Shown piece by piece: positions 32,759 through 42,046 of a stretch of 64,000 nt of DNA. The notes under the pieces were generated by a model. It was not told the origin of the DNA. It searched no databases and saw nothing but the letters and a program-made list of their open reading frames with translations. The DNA comes from Dyella sp. RRB7 (GTDB lineage Bacteria; Pseudomonadota; Gammaproteobacteria; Xanthomonadales; Rhodanobacteraceae): positions 1 to 64,000 of the forward strand of contig NZ_JAKWJS010000009.1 in assembly GCF_022761115.1 (NCBI RefSeq), read 5' to 3'. Positions within the stretch are counted from its first letter, which is position 1, and the number at the start of each line of letters is the position of its first letter. Position numbers and translations under genes: made by a program.

Positions 32759-35716
32759 ATGATGAAACGTAATGTGCTGGCCTTGGCGCTGGCGTCCGGC
32801 CTGTGTTTTACCGCCGGCATTCAAGCGACGCCGGTTGATGCGGGTGCCCCGGCCGGTGGCCCCGCTGCCGCTCCTGGCACGTCCAATGATCAAGCGACGC
32901 CTGCGCCCGCGCAGTCGACGTCGACGGATCAGAGCGCCAACAAGGACGACAAGTCCAAGCAGACGCAGGATCAGCAGCTGGCCAAGAGCCTGGCCACCAT
33001 CACGGTGAGCGGCTACAACCAGAGCATGGAAAAGTCGATCGACTACCAGCGCTATGCCGACACCATCCAGAACGTCATCACCTCCGCCGATATTGGCGGC
33101 CTGCCGGACCAGTCGATCGCCGACGCCCTGACCCGCCTGCCGGGCGTGTCCGCCGAGCGCATCGCGGGCCAGGCCTCGCAGATCAATATCCGCGGCCTCT
33201 CGGGCAACTTCATCCAGACCACCCTCGATGGTCGTGAGCAGCCCTCCACCAGCGGCAGCAACTACATCCAGTTCGACCAGTACCCGTCCGAGCTGATCAA
33301 CATGGCCACGGTGTACAAGTCCTCGCAGGCGTCGCTGATCACCGGCGGCGTGGGCGGCACCATCGCCCTGGAGACGGCCGATCCGCTGCAGGCGCCGAAG
33401 GAGCAGAACCTCAACGTCGACGCGCGCGGCAGTTACGACGGCACCGCGCACGACGTGCCCGGCGCCAATGCGCTTGGCTACCGCCTGAGCGCGGCCTATC
33501 AGGGCAAGTTCCTCGACAATACGCTGGGTATCGGCCTGGGCGTGGCGCAGATGTACCAGCCGCACGTGGCCGAGCAGTTCGTGGGCGAGGCTTCCGATGG
33601 CTCGAGCTACAAGATCAACTCCAGCCCCAACTCGCCCTCGGCCTATCTGCCGGAAGGCATCCAGCTGCAGCAGAACGGCGGCGAAGAGCGCCGTACCGGC
33701 GAAATCGCCACCATCGTGTGGAAGCCCACCAATGAGCTGAAGATCACCGGCGACGGCTTCTACTCCAAGTTCACCAACGATTCGTTCGGCTACGGCCTGC
33801 GCTCGCAGAATTTCTACGGCAACAACACGCAGATCACCAACCCGGTGTACAGCTCGCTGGGTACGCTGATCGGCGGCACGGTGGCCAGCAATCCAGCCAC
33901 CGGCATCGATCCGCGCACCGGCAGTGCATACAGCAACCAGTTCTCCAACGAGACCACCGCCGACAACTACTCCACGAACACCAGCGTGTTCTCCGGTGGC
34001 CTGAACCTGAAGTGGGACCACGACCGTTGGCACATCGATGCCGACCTGTCGCTGTCGCGCGCGTCCAGCAACGAGATCAACGTGGACACCACGGCCGATC
34101 CGTACAGCGGCCTGGGCACGGCCAATCCGCAGCTGATGCCGCAGTCGGTGACCTATCAGTTGCGTGGCAGCAATATCGGCACGGCGCAATTCGGCAACCC
34201 GGGGCTGTATACCAACCTCAACGACATGGCGCTGTCGCGTTACGGCGTGTACCCGTACATCTATCACGACAAGATGAAGGCTTTCCGCACCAGCGTGAAG
34301 TACGACATGCTCAACAGTTCGTGGCTGTCGGCGCTGGAAGCCGGCATCTACATGAACAACCACAACTACGCGGCCGATCGCGAGGCGTACGTCTACGGCT
34401 CGGAATGGAACACCTCGCCAGTGGCCGGCGAGCCGCCGCTGACCATTCCCGCCTCTGACGCCTCGGTCACCTGCTGGAAGGGCAAGTTCTCCGGCTTCCC
34501 GTGCTTCCTCACGCTCAATGGCCCGGGCATCCTGGCGGCACATGGCATCACCGCCAACCCGGTGAAGGACATCAACGCCAACAGCTGGACGTACATCCAG
34601 AGCGGCACGGTCGACGAAAAGACCCGCGACCTGTTCTTCATGGCCGATCTCGACGCGCAGGTGTTCGGCCACGAGCTGACCGGCAATGCCGGCATCCGTG
34701 TCTCGCACCAGTCGCAGTACAGCAGCGGCCTGCAGCAGGTAGGCAATGGCGCCGGCATTCCGATCACCGACGGCAATGGCTACACCAGCTATGACTATGC
34801 GCCGCTCACCGTCGGCAAGACCTATACCGACTACCTGCCGTCGCTCAACCTGATCTATCACCTCACCGACGACGACCAGGTGCGCTTCTCGGCCGCCCGC
34901 GTGCTGTCGCGTCCGCCGATCGACAAGATGCTGGCCGGCGCGGGTTCGTGGGTGTCCAATCCGGGCGTCGGCGCACAGTACAACGTCTGGGGCGGCACCA
35001 GCCCGCTGCTCGATCCGCTGCGTGCCTCGCAGTATGACCTCGACTACGAGCACTACTTCGAAGATTCGTCGGGCGCGGTCACCGCGGGTGTGTTCTTCAA
35101 GGACGTGAAGTCGTTCGTCCAGGACGTCACCTACAACAACTACGACTTCGCCGCGGCCGGCATCACCGTGCCGATCAACCCGGCCACCGGCCAGCCCTAC
35201 ATCAATGGCGAGTACCAGACCGCGTACAACGCCCAGGGTGGCTTGGTGAAGGGCCTGGAGCTGTCCGGTTCGAAGACGCATTTCCTGCCGGGCATCTGGA
35301 GCGGACTGGGCGTGGACGCCAACTTCGCGCTGACCGACAGCACCGTGCGCAACCCGACCAACCTCGGTGGCCCGACCACCTATGTCGGCCTGCCGGGCCT
35401 GTCCAAGCGCGTGGCCAGCGCGGCGGTGTTCTACGACTACGGTCCGTTCTCGGCGCGTCTGTCGGGCAACTACCGTTCGTCGTTCCTCTCCGACACGCAG
35501 ATCGCCGTGACCAACCAGCTGGTGACCTTTGCGGCGGAGACGGTGTACGACTTCCAGGCGTCGTATGACATCACCAAGCAGTTGAGCGTGGTCTACCAGA
35601 TGCTCAACCTGAGCAACCAGCCGACGCGTACCTACTTCGGCGGCAACCCCCAGCAGACCGGCACGATCCAGTACTTCGGTCGTACCAACTACCTGGGTAT
35701 CAACCTGAAGCTGTAA
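32759..35716 (+). CDS. TonB-dependent outer-membrane receptor, probably for maltodextrins
   Basis: 985 aa. A signal peptide (MMKRNVLALALASGLCFTAGIQA) precedes a Pro/Ala/Ser/Thr linker and a charged Lys/Asp/Gln stretch (to ~75). A TonB-box-like LATITVSGY follows, then the plug: DALTRLPGVSAERIAGQASQINIRGLSGN and INMATVYKSSQASLITGGVGGTI. The rest is a 22-strand-type barrel ending FGRTNYLGINLKL. Start at 32759, ~8 nt after GGGAGGGGAAG; an ATG at 32762 and a GTG at 32756 are alternatives. Substrate is inferred from neighbours (amylase, alpha-glucosidases, sugar permease, LacI), as in the Caulobacter mal system. A hairpin terminator follows the gene. Confidence 0.93.
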   Translation: MMKRNVLALALASGLCFTAGIQATPVDAGAPAGGPAAAPGTSNDQATPAPAQSTSTDQSANKDDKSKQTQDQQLAKSLATITVSGYNQSMEKSIDYQRYADTIQNVITSADIGGLPDQSIADALTRLPGVSAERIAGQASQINIRGLSGNFIQTTLDGREQPSTSGSNYIQFDQYPSELINMATVYKSSQASLITGGVGGTIALETADPLQAPKEQNLNVDARGSYDGTAHDVPGANALGYRLSAAYQGKFLDNTLGIGLGVAQMYQPHVAEQFVGEASDGSSYKINSSPNSPSAYLPEGIQLQQNGGEERRTGEIATIVWKPTNELKITGDGFYSKFTNDSFGYGLRSQNFYGNNTQITNPVYSSLGTLIGGTVASNPATGIDPRTGSAYSNQFSNETTADNYSTNTSVFSGGLNLKWDHDRWHIDADLSLSRASSNEINVDTTADPYSGLGTANPQLMPQSVTYQLRGSNIGTAQFGNPGLYTNLNDMALSRYGVYPYIYHDKMKAFRTSVKYDMLNSSWLSALEAGIYMNNHNYAADREAYVYGSEWNTSPVAGEPPLTIPASDASVTCWKGKFSGFPCFLTLNGPGILAAHGITANPVKDINANSWTYIQSGTVDEKTRDLFFMADLDAQVFGHELTGNAGIRVSHQSQYSSGLQQVGNGAGIPITDGNGYTSYDYAPLTVGKTYTDYLPSLNLIYHLTDDDQVRFSAARVLSRPPIDKMLAGAGSWVSNPGVGAQYNVWGGTSPLLDPLRASQYDLDYEHYFEDSSGAVTAGVFFKDVKSFVQDVTYNNYDFAAAGITVPINPATGQPYINGEYQTAYNAQGGLVKGLELSGSKTHFLPGIWSGLGVDANFALTDSTVRNPTNLGGPTTYVGLPGLSKRVASAAVFYDYGPFSARLSGNYRSSFLSDTQIAVTNQLVTFAAETVYDFQASYDITKQLSVVYQMLNLSNQPTRTYFGGNPQQTGTIQYFGRTNYLGINLKL

Positions 35717-35722
35717 GCCACG

Positions 35723-35764
35723 ATCGCGCCGGCCCGCCGCAAGGAAGGCCGGCGCGATGCTTTT
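35723..35764 (+). terminator. Intrinsic terminator or attenuator after the receptor gene
   Basis: Perfect 12-bp stem ATCGCGCCGGCC (35723-35734) / GGCCGGCGCGAT (35747-35758) with a 12-nt loop, followed by GCTTTT. It would reduce read-through from the receptor gene into the downstream hydrolase operon, giving more receptor than enzyme message. Confidence 0.7.
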
Positions 35765-35895
35765 GGGGCTGCGCTAGCATGTGCTGCGCAGCACCGGCAC
35801 ACCGCGGGCCCGGCGTGGTGGTCACCGGCCCCGGCTCGTCCGCGTCCGGCGTTACCGTTCCGTCGAAGGCCTGCGGCCATCGAATGGAGCAAGCC

Positions 35896-37497
35896 ATGTC
35901 GCGGAATCGGTCGTTCAAACCCCTCGCATTTCTGCTTTCCCTGGCGCTTGGCTCAAGCGCAGGCCTGCCCGGCAACGCTCATGCGGCCGAGGCACCCGCG
36001 CCGCCCGCGACAACCTCGGCAGCTTCCGGCGTCTACTACGAGATCTTTGTCCGCGCCTGGTACGACACCAACGGCGACGGCATCGGCGACCTCAACGGCG
36101 TCACCGCCAAGCTCGATTACCTCAAGTCGTTGGGCATCAGCGGCATCTGGCTGATGCCGATCAACACCTCGCCGAGCTACCACGGCTACGACATCACCGA
36201 TTACTACGGCATCAATGCGCAGTACGGCAACGAGGCGGATCTGCAGCACCTGCTCGAGGAAGCGCACAAGCGCGGCATCGCCGTGACCATGGACATGGTG
36301 ATCAACCACACCAGCGAGAAGCATCCCTGGTTCATCGCCGCGCGCAACCCGGCCGATCCGCACCACGACTGGTACACCTGGGCCGACGCCCATGCCGATC
36401 TCAATGCCTTGAGCACGGCGTCGGACGAAAAGATCTGGCACCCGCTGGGCGATGCGCATGGAGCGGCCGCCGCGTACTACCTGGGCGACTTCGGCGGTGG
36501 CATGCCGGATCTCAACTACGACAATCCGGCGGTGCGCGCCGAAATGATCAAGGTGGGGCAGTACTGGATCGCCAAGGGCGTCGACGGCTTCCGCCTGGAT
36601 GCTGCCAAGCACATCTACGACGACTTCAAGGCGCGCCAGCATGACCCGGACGTCATCGCCAAGAACGTGGCGTGGTGGACCCAATTCCATGAGGCGCTGG
36701 CCACGATCAATCCGCAGGTGACCCTGGTCGGCGAAGTGAGCGCCAAGTCACCCACGCAGCTGGCGCCGTACCTCAAGCCGCTGGGTTCGATCTTCGACTT
36801 CCCGCTGGCCGAGCAGTTGATCGTCAGCGCCAAGGGCGAGCGCGTGGGCAAGCTCGACAGCCTGCTCAAGGACACCTACGCCGCTTATCGCAGCGCCGGC
36901 GACGTGCCGTTCATCGATTCCACCTTCCTGTCCAATCACGACCAGGAGCGCGTGATGAGCCGCCTTGGCGGCCATGCCGAGCATATGCGCATGGCCGCAG
37001 CCATGCTGCTGACCCTGCCGGGCCGGCCGTACCTCTACTACGGCGAGGAGCTGGGCATGGAGGGCCGCAAGCCCGACCCGAACCTGCGCGAGCCGATGCG
37101 CTGGCAGCGCCAGCCCGGCCCCGGCGAATCGCGCTGGAAACCTTCCAGCGTGAACCAGGGCGAGGCGGTATCGGTGCAGGCCGAGCAGGACGATCCCCAT
37201 TCGCTGCTCAACTACTACCGCATGCTGATCAGCTGGCGTGCCCAGGTGCCGGCGTTGCGCGATGGCGACCTACAGCTGCAGGCCACCGGCCATCCCCGCC
37301 TGCTGGCGTACTGGCGCAACGATGGCTCGCAGCATGTGCTGGTCGTGCATAACCTGGGCGGCAAGGACACCTTGTGGAAGCCGGCAGGGACTACCCTGCC
37401 CAAGAACGCCGCCGTGCTGTTGAGCAGCACGCCGGACGCCAAGCTGGAGAATGGTCGCGTGAAACTGCCCGCCTATAGCACCGTGGTACTGCAATGA
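35896..37497 (+). CDS. Exported GH13 alpha-amylase
   Basis: 533 aa. Signal peptide ending NAHA-AE (~residue 30), so periplasmic or secreted. GH13 regions: MDMVINHTS (region I), GFRLDAAKH with nucleophile Asp235, LVGEVSAK with acid/base Glu280, and FLSNHDQERV with Asp349. YYEIFVRAWYDTNGDGIGDLNGV marks the start of the barrel. Predicted to cut alpha-1,4-glucans or maltodextrins after entry through the receptor. Start at 35896 with GGAG at 35886-35889; an ATG at 35884 is the alternative. Overlaps the GH31 gene by 4 nt. Confidence 0.92.
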   Translation: MSRNRSFKPLAFLLSLALGSSAGLPGNAHAAEAPAPPATTSAASGVYYEIFVRAWYDTNGDGIGDLNGVTAKLDYLKSLGISGIWLMPINTSPSYHGYDITDYYGINAQYGNEADLQHLLEEAHKRGIAVTMDMVINHTSEKHPWFIAARNPADPHHDWYTWADAHADLNALSTASDEKIWHPLGDAHGAAAAYYLGDFGGGMPDLNYDNPAVRAEMIKVGQYWIAKGVDGFRLDAAKHIYDDFKARQHDPDVIAKNVAWWTQFHEALATINPQVTLVGEVSAKSPTQLAPYLKPLGSIFDFPLAEQLIVSAKGERVGKLDSLLKDTYAAYRSAGDVPFIDSTFLSNHDQERVMSRLGGHAEHMRMAAAMLLTLPGRPYLYYGEELGMEGRKPDPNLREPMRWQRQPGPGESRWKPSSVNQGEAVSVQAEQDDPHSLLNYYRMLISWRAQVPALRDGDLQLQATGHPRLLAYWRNDGSQHVLVVHNLGGKDTLWKPAGTTLPKNAAVLLSSTPDAKLENGRVKLPAYSTVVLQ

Positions 37498-39830
37498 TGC
37501 GCATGCGTCTTCTCGCGCTGGCCCTGCTTGGTGTGCTGGCCGGTGGACCGGCTGCCGCCGCGGTGCATCCGGATGCGCAAGCCGATCGCATGGAACTGGT
37601 GCTGCCCAAGGGCAAGCTGGAGCTGCGCCTGCTTGCGCCGGGCATCGTGCAATTGCGCGTGGATGGCACGCACGAACCGGCGACGCCGGTCATCGATGCG
37701 CAGGCGAATTTCGACGCGGTGGCCGTGCAGCGCGAGCAGCAGGGCGACGACCAGGTGATGCGTTCCGACCAGCTCACCCTGCGCTGGAACCCGGGGCGTG
37801 CCGAGTTGCGCATGGAGGACCACGACGGCCATCTGCTGCTCGATGCCGATCTGTCCCATGCACTGGACGGCCGCTGGTCGCTGCGCCATGCCAAGGGCGA
37901 TCCACAGTACGGCATCGGCGGCCTCAATGCCTTCGACGCGGATACCGGCAACCTGCTGCGCCAGGGCAAGCAGATCGCCACGGCAGGCAAGCAGGGCCAT
38001 ACCGGCGCGCCGTTCGTGTGGAGCAGCGCCGGCTACGGCGTGCTGGCCGACGCCGAACCGGCCCGCTTCGAGCTGACGGACACCAGCATCGCCGTTCGCG
38101 CCGACCAGCAATCCGTGCGCACGCTGTATCTGCTTGCCGGACGTCCCGCCGACCTGTTCGCGCAGGTGCGCGAGCTCAGCGGCGCCGCGCCGATGTTCCC
38201 CAAGTGGGCCATGGGCTTCACCAACAGCCAGTGGGGCATCGACGAGCAGGAGGCGCTCTCGCTGGTCGACACTTATCGCGCCAAGCACATCCCCATCGAC
38301 AACTTCACCTTCGACTTCGACTGGAAGGCCTGGGGCGAGGACATGGGCGAGTTCCGCTGGAACACCGACAAGTTTCCCGACGGCCCCAGCGGCAAGCTGA
38401 AGCAGGCCATGGATAGCCGCGGTATGCACATGACCGGCATCATGAAGCCGCGCGTGCACGTGGACACCGTCGAAGGCCGCGAGGCGACCGCGCATGGCTA
38501 CTGGCTGGCGCAATCCCAGCCCGCGCCCGACTACTTCTCGCACAAGACGGTGCGCGATATCGATTTCGACAACGCCGCCGCGCGCCAGTGGTTCTTCGAC
38601 GATGCGCTGAAGCACTCGTTCGATACCGGCATCGTGGGCTGGTGGAACGACGAAGCGGACGACAGCGGCGTCGACACCCAGTTCCTCAACATGCAGCGGG
38701 CGTTGTACGACGGCCAGCGCGCCTATAGCGACCAGCGCGTGTGGTCGGTCAACCGCAATTTCTACCTCGGGTCGCAGCGCTACGCTTATGGCGTCTGGTC
38801 CGGCGACATCCAGAGCGGCTTCGCCAGCATGGCGGCGCAGCGCCAGCGCATGCTGGCCGCGTTCGACGTGGGCGCCATGCACTGGGGCATGGACGGCGGC
38901 GGTTTCAAGGCGCCGCGCCCCAGCGACGAGAACTACGCGCGCTGGATCGAATTCGGCGCGTTCACGCCGGTGTTCCGCGTGCATGGCGATTTCGGCCAGA
39001 AGCGCCAGCCGTGGACCTATGGCCCGGTGGCGGAGAAGGCCGCCACCGATGCGATACGGCTGCGTTACTCGCTGATTCCCTACATCTACGCCTACGAATA
39101 CCAGAACCACGCCACCGGCGTGGGCCTGGTGCGACCGTTGCAGTTTGCCTATCCGGACGACCCGCGGCAGCGCGACCGCATCGACGCCTGGATGTTCGGC
39201 GAGTACCTGCTGGTCTCGCCAGTGGTGGAACAGGGGCAGACCATCAAGCACCTCAGCCTGCCGCCGGGGCAATGGATCGGCTACTTCGACGGCAAGCGCT
39301 ACGAGGGCGGCCACGATATCGCGTTGCCGGTCGATGCCAATGGCTGGGGTGACATCCCGCTGTTCATCCGCGAGGGCGCCATCATCCCGCAGCAGGCGGC
39401 GATGGATTATGTCGGCGAGCAGGCCGTGACATCGCTGGACGTGCTGGTGTTTCCGGCCGATCGCGAAACCCGTTTCGATGTCTACGACGATGACGGCGAA
39501 ACCTATGGCTACGAGAAGGGCGACTACTTCCTGCAACCGCTGACCGTGCAGCGCGCGAATGGCGTGGTGAACTTCCATGCGGCGGCGGCTTCCGGTCGCT
39601 ACCGGCCCGCGCTGAAGGACTACGTACTCGCCATCCATGGCAGCGCGGCGGCAGCCGTCAGCAGCAACGGACAGGCGCTGGCCATGCGTGACAGCGTGCA
39701 AGCGCTGCGTGCCGCCGACGGCGAAGGCTGGGCGCGCGGCAAGGACCGCTACGGCGACGTCACCTACGTGAAGATCGCGGCGGGCGGCGCCCGTGACGTG
39801 CAGCTGACGGTCGCGGCGGGTTCGCCGTGA
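37494..39830 (+). CDS. Exported GH31 alpha-glucosidase
   Basis: 778 aa. Signal peptide (LLALALLGVLAGGPAAAA). GH31 layout: N-terminal beta domain with PQYGIGGLNAF, then barrel motifs FPKWAMGFTNSQWG, NFTFDFDWKAWGEDMGEF and the nucleophile motif GWWNDEADD (Asp386), followed by GVWSGDI (Asp438, acid/base). C-terminal beta domains follow, with PLFIREGAIIP and FDVYDDDGETYGYEKGDY. Releases glucose from non-reducing ends of alpha-glucans. Its ATG overlaps the amylase stop, and its own stop overlaps the next gene (GTGA). Confidence 0.93.
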   Translation: MMRMRLLALALLGVLAGGPAAAAVHPDAQADRMELVLPKGKLELRLLAPGIVQLRVDGTHEPATPVIDAQANFDAVAVQREQQGDDQVMRSDQLTLRWNPGRAELRMEDHDGHLLLDADLSHALDGRWSLRHAKGDPQYGIGGLNAFDADTGNLLRQGKQIATAGKQGHTGAPFVWSSAGYGVLADAEPARFELTDTSIAVRADQQSVRTLYLLAGRPADLFAQVRELSGAAPMFPKWAMGFTNSQWGIDEQEALSLVDTYRAKHIPIDNFTFDFDWKAWGEDMGEFRWNTDKFPDGPSGKLKQAMDSRGMHMTGIMKPRVHVDTVEGREATAHGYWLAQSQPAPDYFSHKTVRDIDFDNAAARQWFFDDALKHSFDTGIVGWWNDEADDSGVDTQFLNMQRALYDGQRAYSDQRVWSVNRNFYLGSQRYAYGVWSGDIQSGFASMAAQRQRMLAAFDVGAMHWGMDGGGFKAPRPSDENYARWIEFGAFTPVFRVHGDFGQKRQPWTYGPVAEKAATDAIRLRYSLIPYIYAYEYQNHATGVGLVRPLQFAYPDDPRQRDRIDAWMFGEYLLVSPVVEQGQTIKHLSLPPGQWIGYFDGKRYEGGHDIALPVDANGWGDIPLFIREGAIIPQQAAMDYVGEQAVTSLDVLVFPADRETRFDVYDDDGETYGYEKGDYFLQPLTVQRANGVVNFHAAAASGRYRPALKDYVLAIHGSAAAAVSSNGQALAMRDSVQALRAADGEGWARGKDRYGDVTYVKIAAGGARDVQLTVAAGSP

Positions 39831-42046
39831 GGGTGGGCAAGCGTCCCGTGCAGTGGGGGCTCGCTGGCATGGCGTTGCTGCTTGTCGCCATCGCCCAGGC
39901 GATGCCGGCGCAGGCAAACGATCCGGTGAACTGGCAGGGCAGGACCGCCCGCATGAGCGCGTCCGCCGATGGCAGCTATGTGTTGCACTCGCCCCAGGGC
40001 GAGCGCCAGATCGCGGCGCAGGCGCTGGTGGTGCACACCGCCAGTCCCTTGTTCGACGGTTTGTTCGCGATGGCGCAGGACGACTTGCGCAAGGATTCGG
40101 TGGCCGCGATACGCGACGACGCCTTCGACCGCGGGCAATCCATTCCCTGCGCCTGTTTCGAAACCGGCGAGAAGTGGCACTACGTATGGACGCGCGATCT
40201 GTCCTACGCCGTGGACCTGGCCTTGTGGCGGCTGGACCCCGAGCGCGCGCGCCAGTCGCTGCGCTTCAAGTTGTCCGATGTGCGCGAGTCATCGGCGACG
40301 CAGGGCCTCTACGTGATGCAGGACACCGGCTCCGGCGGCAGCTGGCCGATCAGCACCGACCGCATCGTGTGGTTCCTCGGCGCGCGCCATCTGCTGGATG
40401 ACCCCGCGTTCGCCGACGAGAACTGGCGCGCCCTCACCGACACGCTGGCGCAGGACCGGCGCTACACCTTCGATGCGGCCATCGGGCTGTATCGGGGCGA
40501 AACCTCGTTCCTCGACTGGCGCGAGCAGAGTTACCCCGGCTGGACGGCGAAGGACGTGCGCTTCATCGCCGAGTCGTATGCGCTTTCCACCAATGTGCTG
40601 CACTACCAGGCCTTGGGCATGGCCGCCGCATTGGCCTCGCAGCGGCATGACGCGCGAGCGGCGGATTACCGCGCGCAGGCCGAGGCGCTCAAGCGCGCCA
40701 TCAACGCGCGTTTCTGGCGCGACGATCGCGGCATGTACATGAGCTACATCGGCGCCGATGGGATGCCGATGGAAGCGTATGACCTGCTGGGTCTGTCACT
40801 GGCCATCACCAGCGGCGTGGCCGATCCGGCGCGGGCGAAACAGGCGTTGGCGAACTACCCCGCATGGCCGGCGGGCAGCCCGGTGATCTGGCCCGAACGC
40901 GCCGACCAGCCGATCTATCACAATCGCGCCATCTGGCCGTTCGTGAGCGCCTACGCCTTGCGCGCCGCGCGCACGGTAGACGATGCGCCGCGCATCGCGC
41001 ACGAGATGGATTCGCTGCTGCGCGGCGCGGCCCTGGCTGGCTCCAACATGGAGAATTTCGAGCTTGCCTCGCAGGCCGTGCACGTCGACGAAGGCGCACT
41101 CAGCGGACCGGTGGTCGATTCGCCGCGCCAGCTGTGGTCGGTGGCCGGCTACCTGGACATGGTGATCGGCGGCGTCTTCGGCCTGGGCGACGACGGCCGC
41201 ATCGAACCGAAACTGCCGGCATCGTGGGTGTCGTCGCTGTTTGGCGATCGTCCGCGCATCAGCCTCGACCTGCCGGGCCAGCGCATCACCCTGGTGCGCC
41301 CCGACAAGCTGGACGGCGACCTGCTGGTGACCAAGGCGCAGCACCGCGACGGCAACGAGACGGTGGTGGAGCTCAAGGCCGTGGCCTCCCACGCCGCGCC
41401 ATTGCGTACCGATGCGCCGCTCTACGCGCCGGCCACGCCGGAGGCACCGGTGGTGACGCCGCTCGCCAAGGGCTGGCAGGTGAGTTTTGCCGGCAAGGGC
41501 GTGCTGTATGTCGATGGCCGCCGGATGGGCAGCATCGATGGCAGCCTCAGCGTGCCGCGGCACGCCGGCGTGATGTGCTTCCAGTTGACGCGGCTGGGCG
41601 AGGGCGGGCTGGAGTCCTTGCCCAGTGCGGCGACCTGCAAGGGCGATGAGATCACCCTCGACGGTGCCTCCGGCTGGCAGTGGCGTGTGCCCGCCGCAGG
41701 CAGCTTCCGCGTGTCGCTGGCCTATGCGAATGACCATGGCCCGATCAACACCGGTATTACCGCGGCGGTGAAGCTGCTCGATATCCGTTGCGATGCTGCG
41801 GCGCCGCAGCAGTTCCCGATCGTCATGCCACACAGCGATGGCGTACAGCGGTCCACTTCGGCTACGTTCACGGCACCCGCCGGGGCGCTGTGCCGCTTTG
41901 GCCTGCAGCAGGGATTCAACATGAGCTTTCTGCGCCACAACGCGCATTACACCGGCGGCCAGGGCGGAGCCACCGGCCCCTTGAACGACGCCCGCATCGA
42001 TGCCTTGATGATCGCGCCGCTGTCGCGCGGAAACCGCACGCCATGA
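39827..42046 (+). CDS. Exported six-hairpin (alpha/alpha-barrel) glycosidase, GH63/amylo-glucosidase-like
   Basis: 739 aa from a GTG start overlapping the GH31 stop. N-terminal signal (to ~AQA-ND, residue 31). The barrel region contains KWHYVWTRDLSYAVDLALWRL, GSWPISTDRIVWFLGARHLL, TSFLDWREQSYPGW and YHNRAIWPFVSAYALRAA, typical of six-hairpin glycosidases such as GH63/GH37/GH15-like enzymes; catalytic acids cannot be assigned by eye. The C-terminal ~230 residues form an all-beta module of unknown role. Context suggests action on alpha-glucan branch points or oligosaccharides in the periplasm. Overlaps the MFS gene by 4 nt. Confidence 0.8.
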   Translation: MRVGKRPVQWGLAGMALLLVAIAQAMPAQANDPVNWQGRTARMSASADGSYVLHSPQGERQIAAQALVVHTASPLFDGLFAMAQDDLRKDSVAAIRDDAFDRGQSIPCACFETGEKWHYVWTRDLSYAVDLALWRLDPERARQSLRFKLSDVRESSATQGLYVMQDTGSGGSWPISTDRIVWFLGARHLLDDPAFADENWRALTDTLAQDRRYTFDAAIGLYRGETSFLDWREQSYPGWTAKDVRFIAESYALSTNVLHYQALGMAAALASQRHDARAADYRAQAEALKRAINARFWRDDRGMYMSYIGADGMPMEAYDLLGLSLAITSGVADPARAKQALANYPAWPAGSPVIWPERADQPIYHNRAIWPFVSAYALRAARTVDDAPRIAHEMDSLLRGAALAGSNMENFELASQAVHVDEGALSGPVVDSPRQLWSVAGYLDMVIGGVFGLGDDGRIEPKLPASWVSSLFGDRPRISLDLPGQRITLVRPDKLDGDLLVTKAQHRDGNETVVELKAVASHAAPLRTDAPLYAPATPEAPVVTPLAKGWQVSFAGKGVLYVDGRRMGSIDGSLSVPRHAGVMCFQLTRLGEGGLESLPSAATCKGDEITLDGASGWQWRVPAAGSFRVSLAYANDHGPINTGITAAVKLLDIRCDAAAPQQFPIVMPHSDGVQRSTSATFTAPAGALCRFGLQQGFNMSFLRHNAHYTGGQGGATGPLNDARIDALMIAPLSRGNRTP

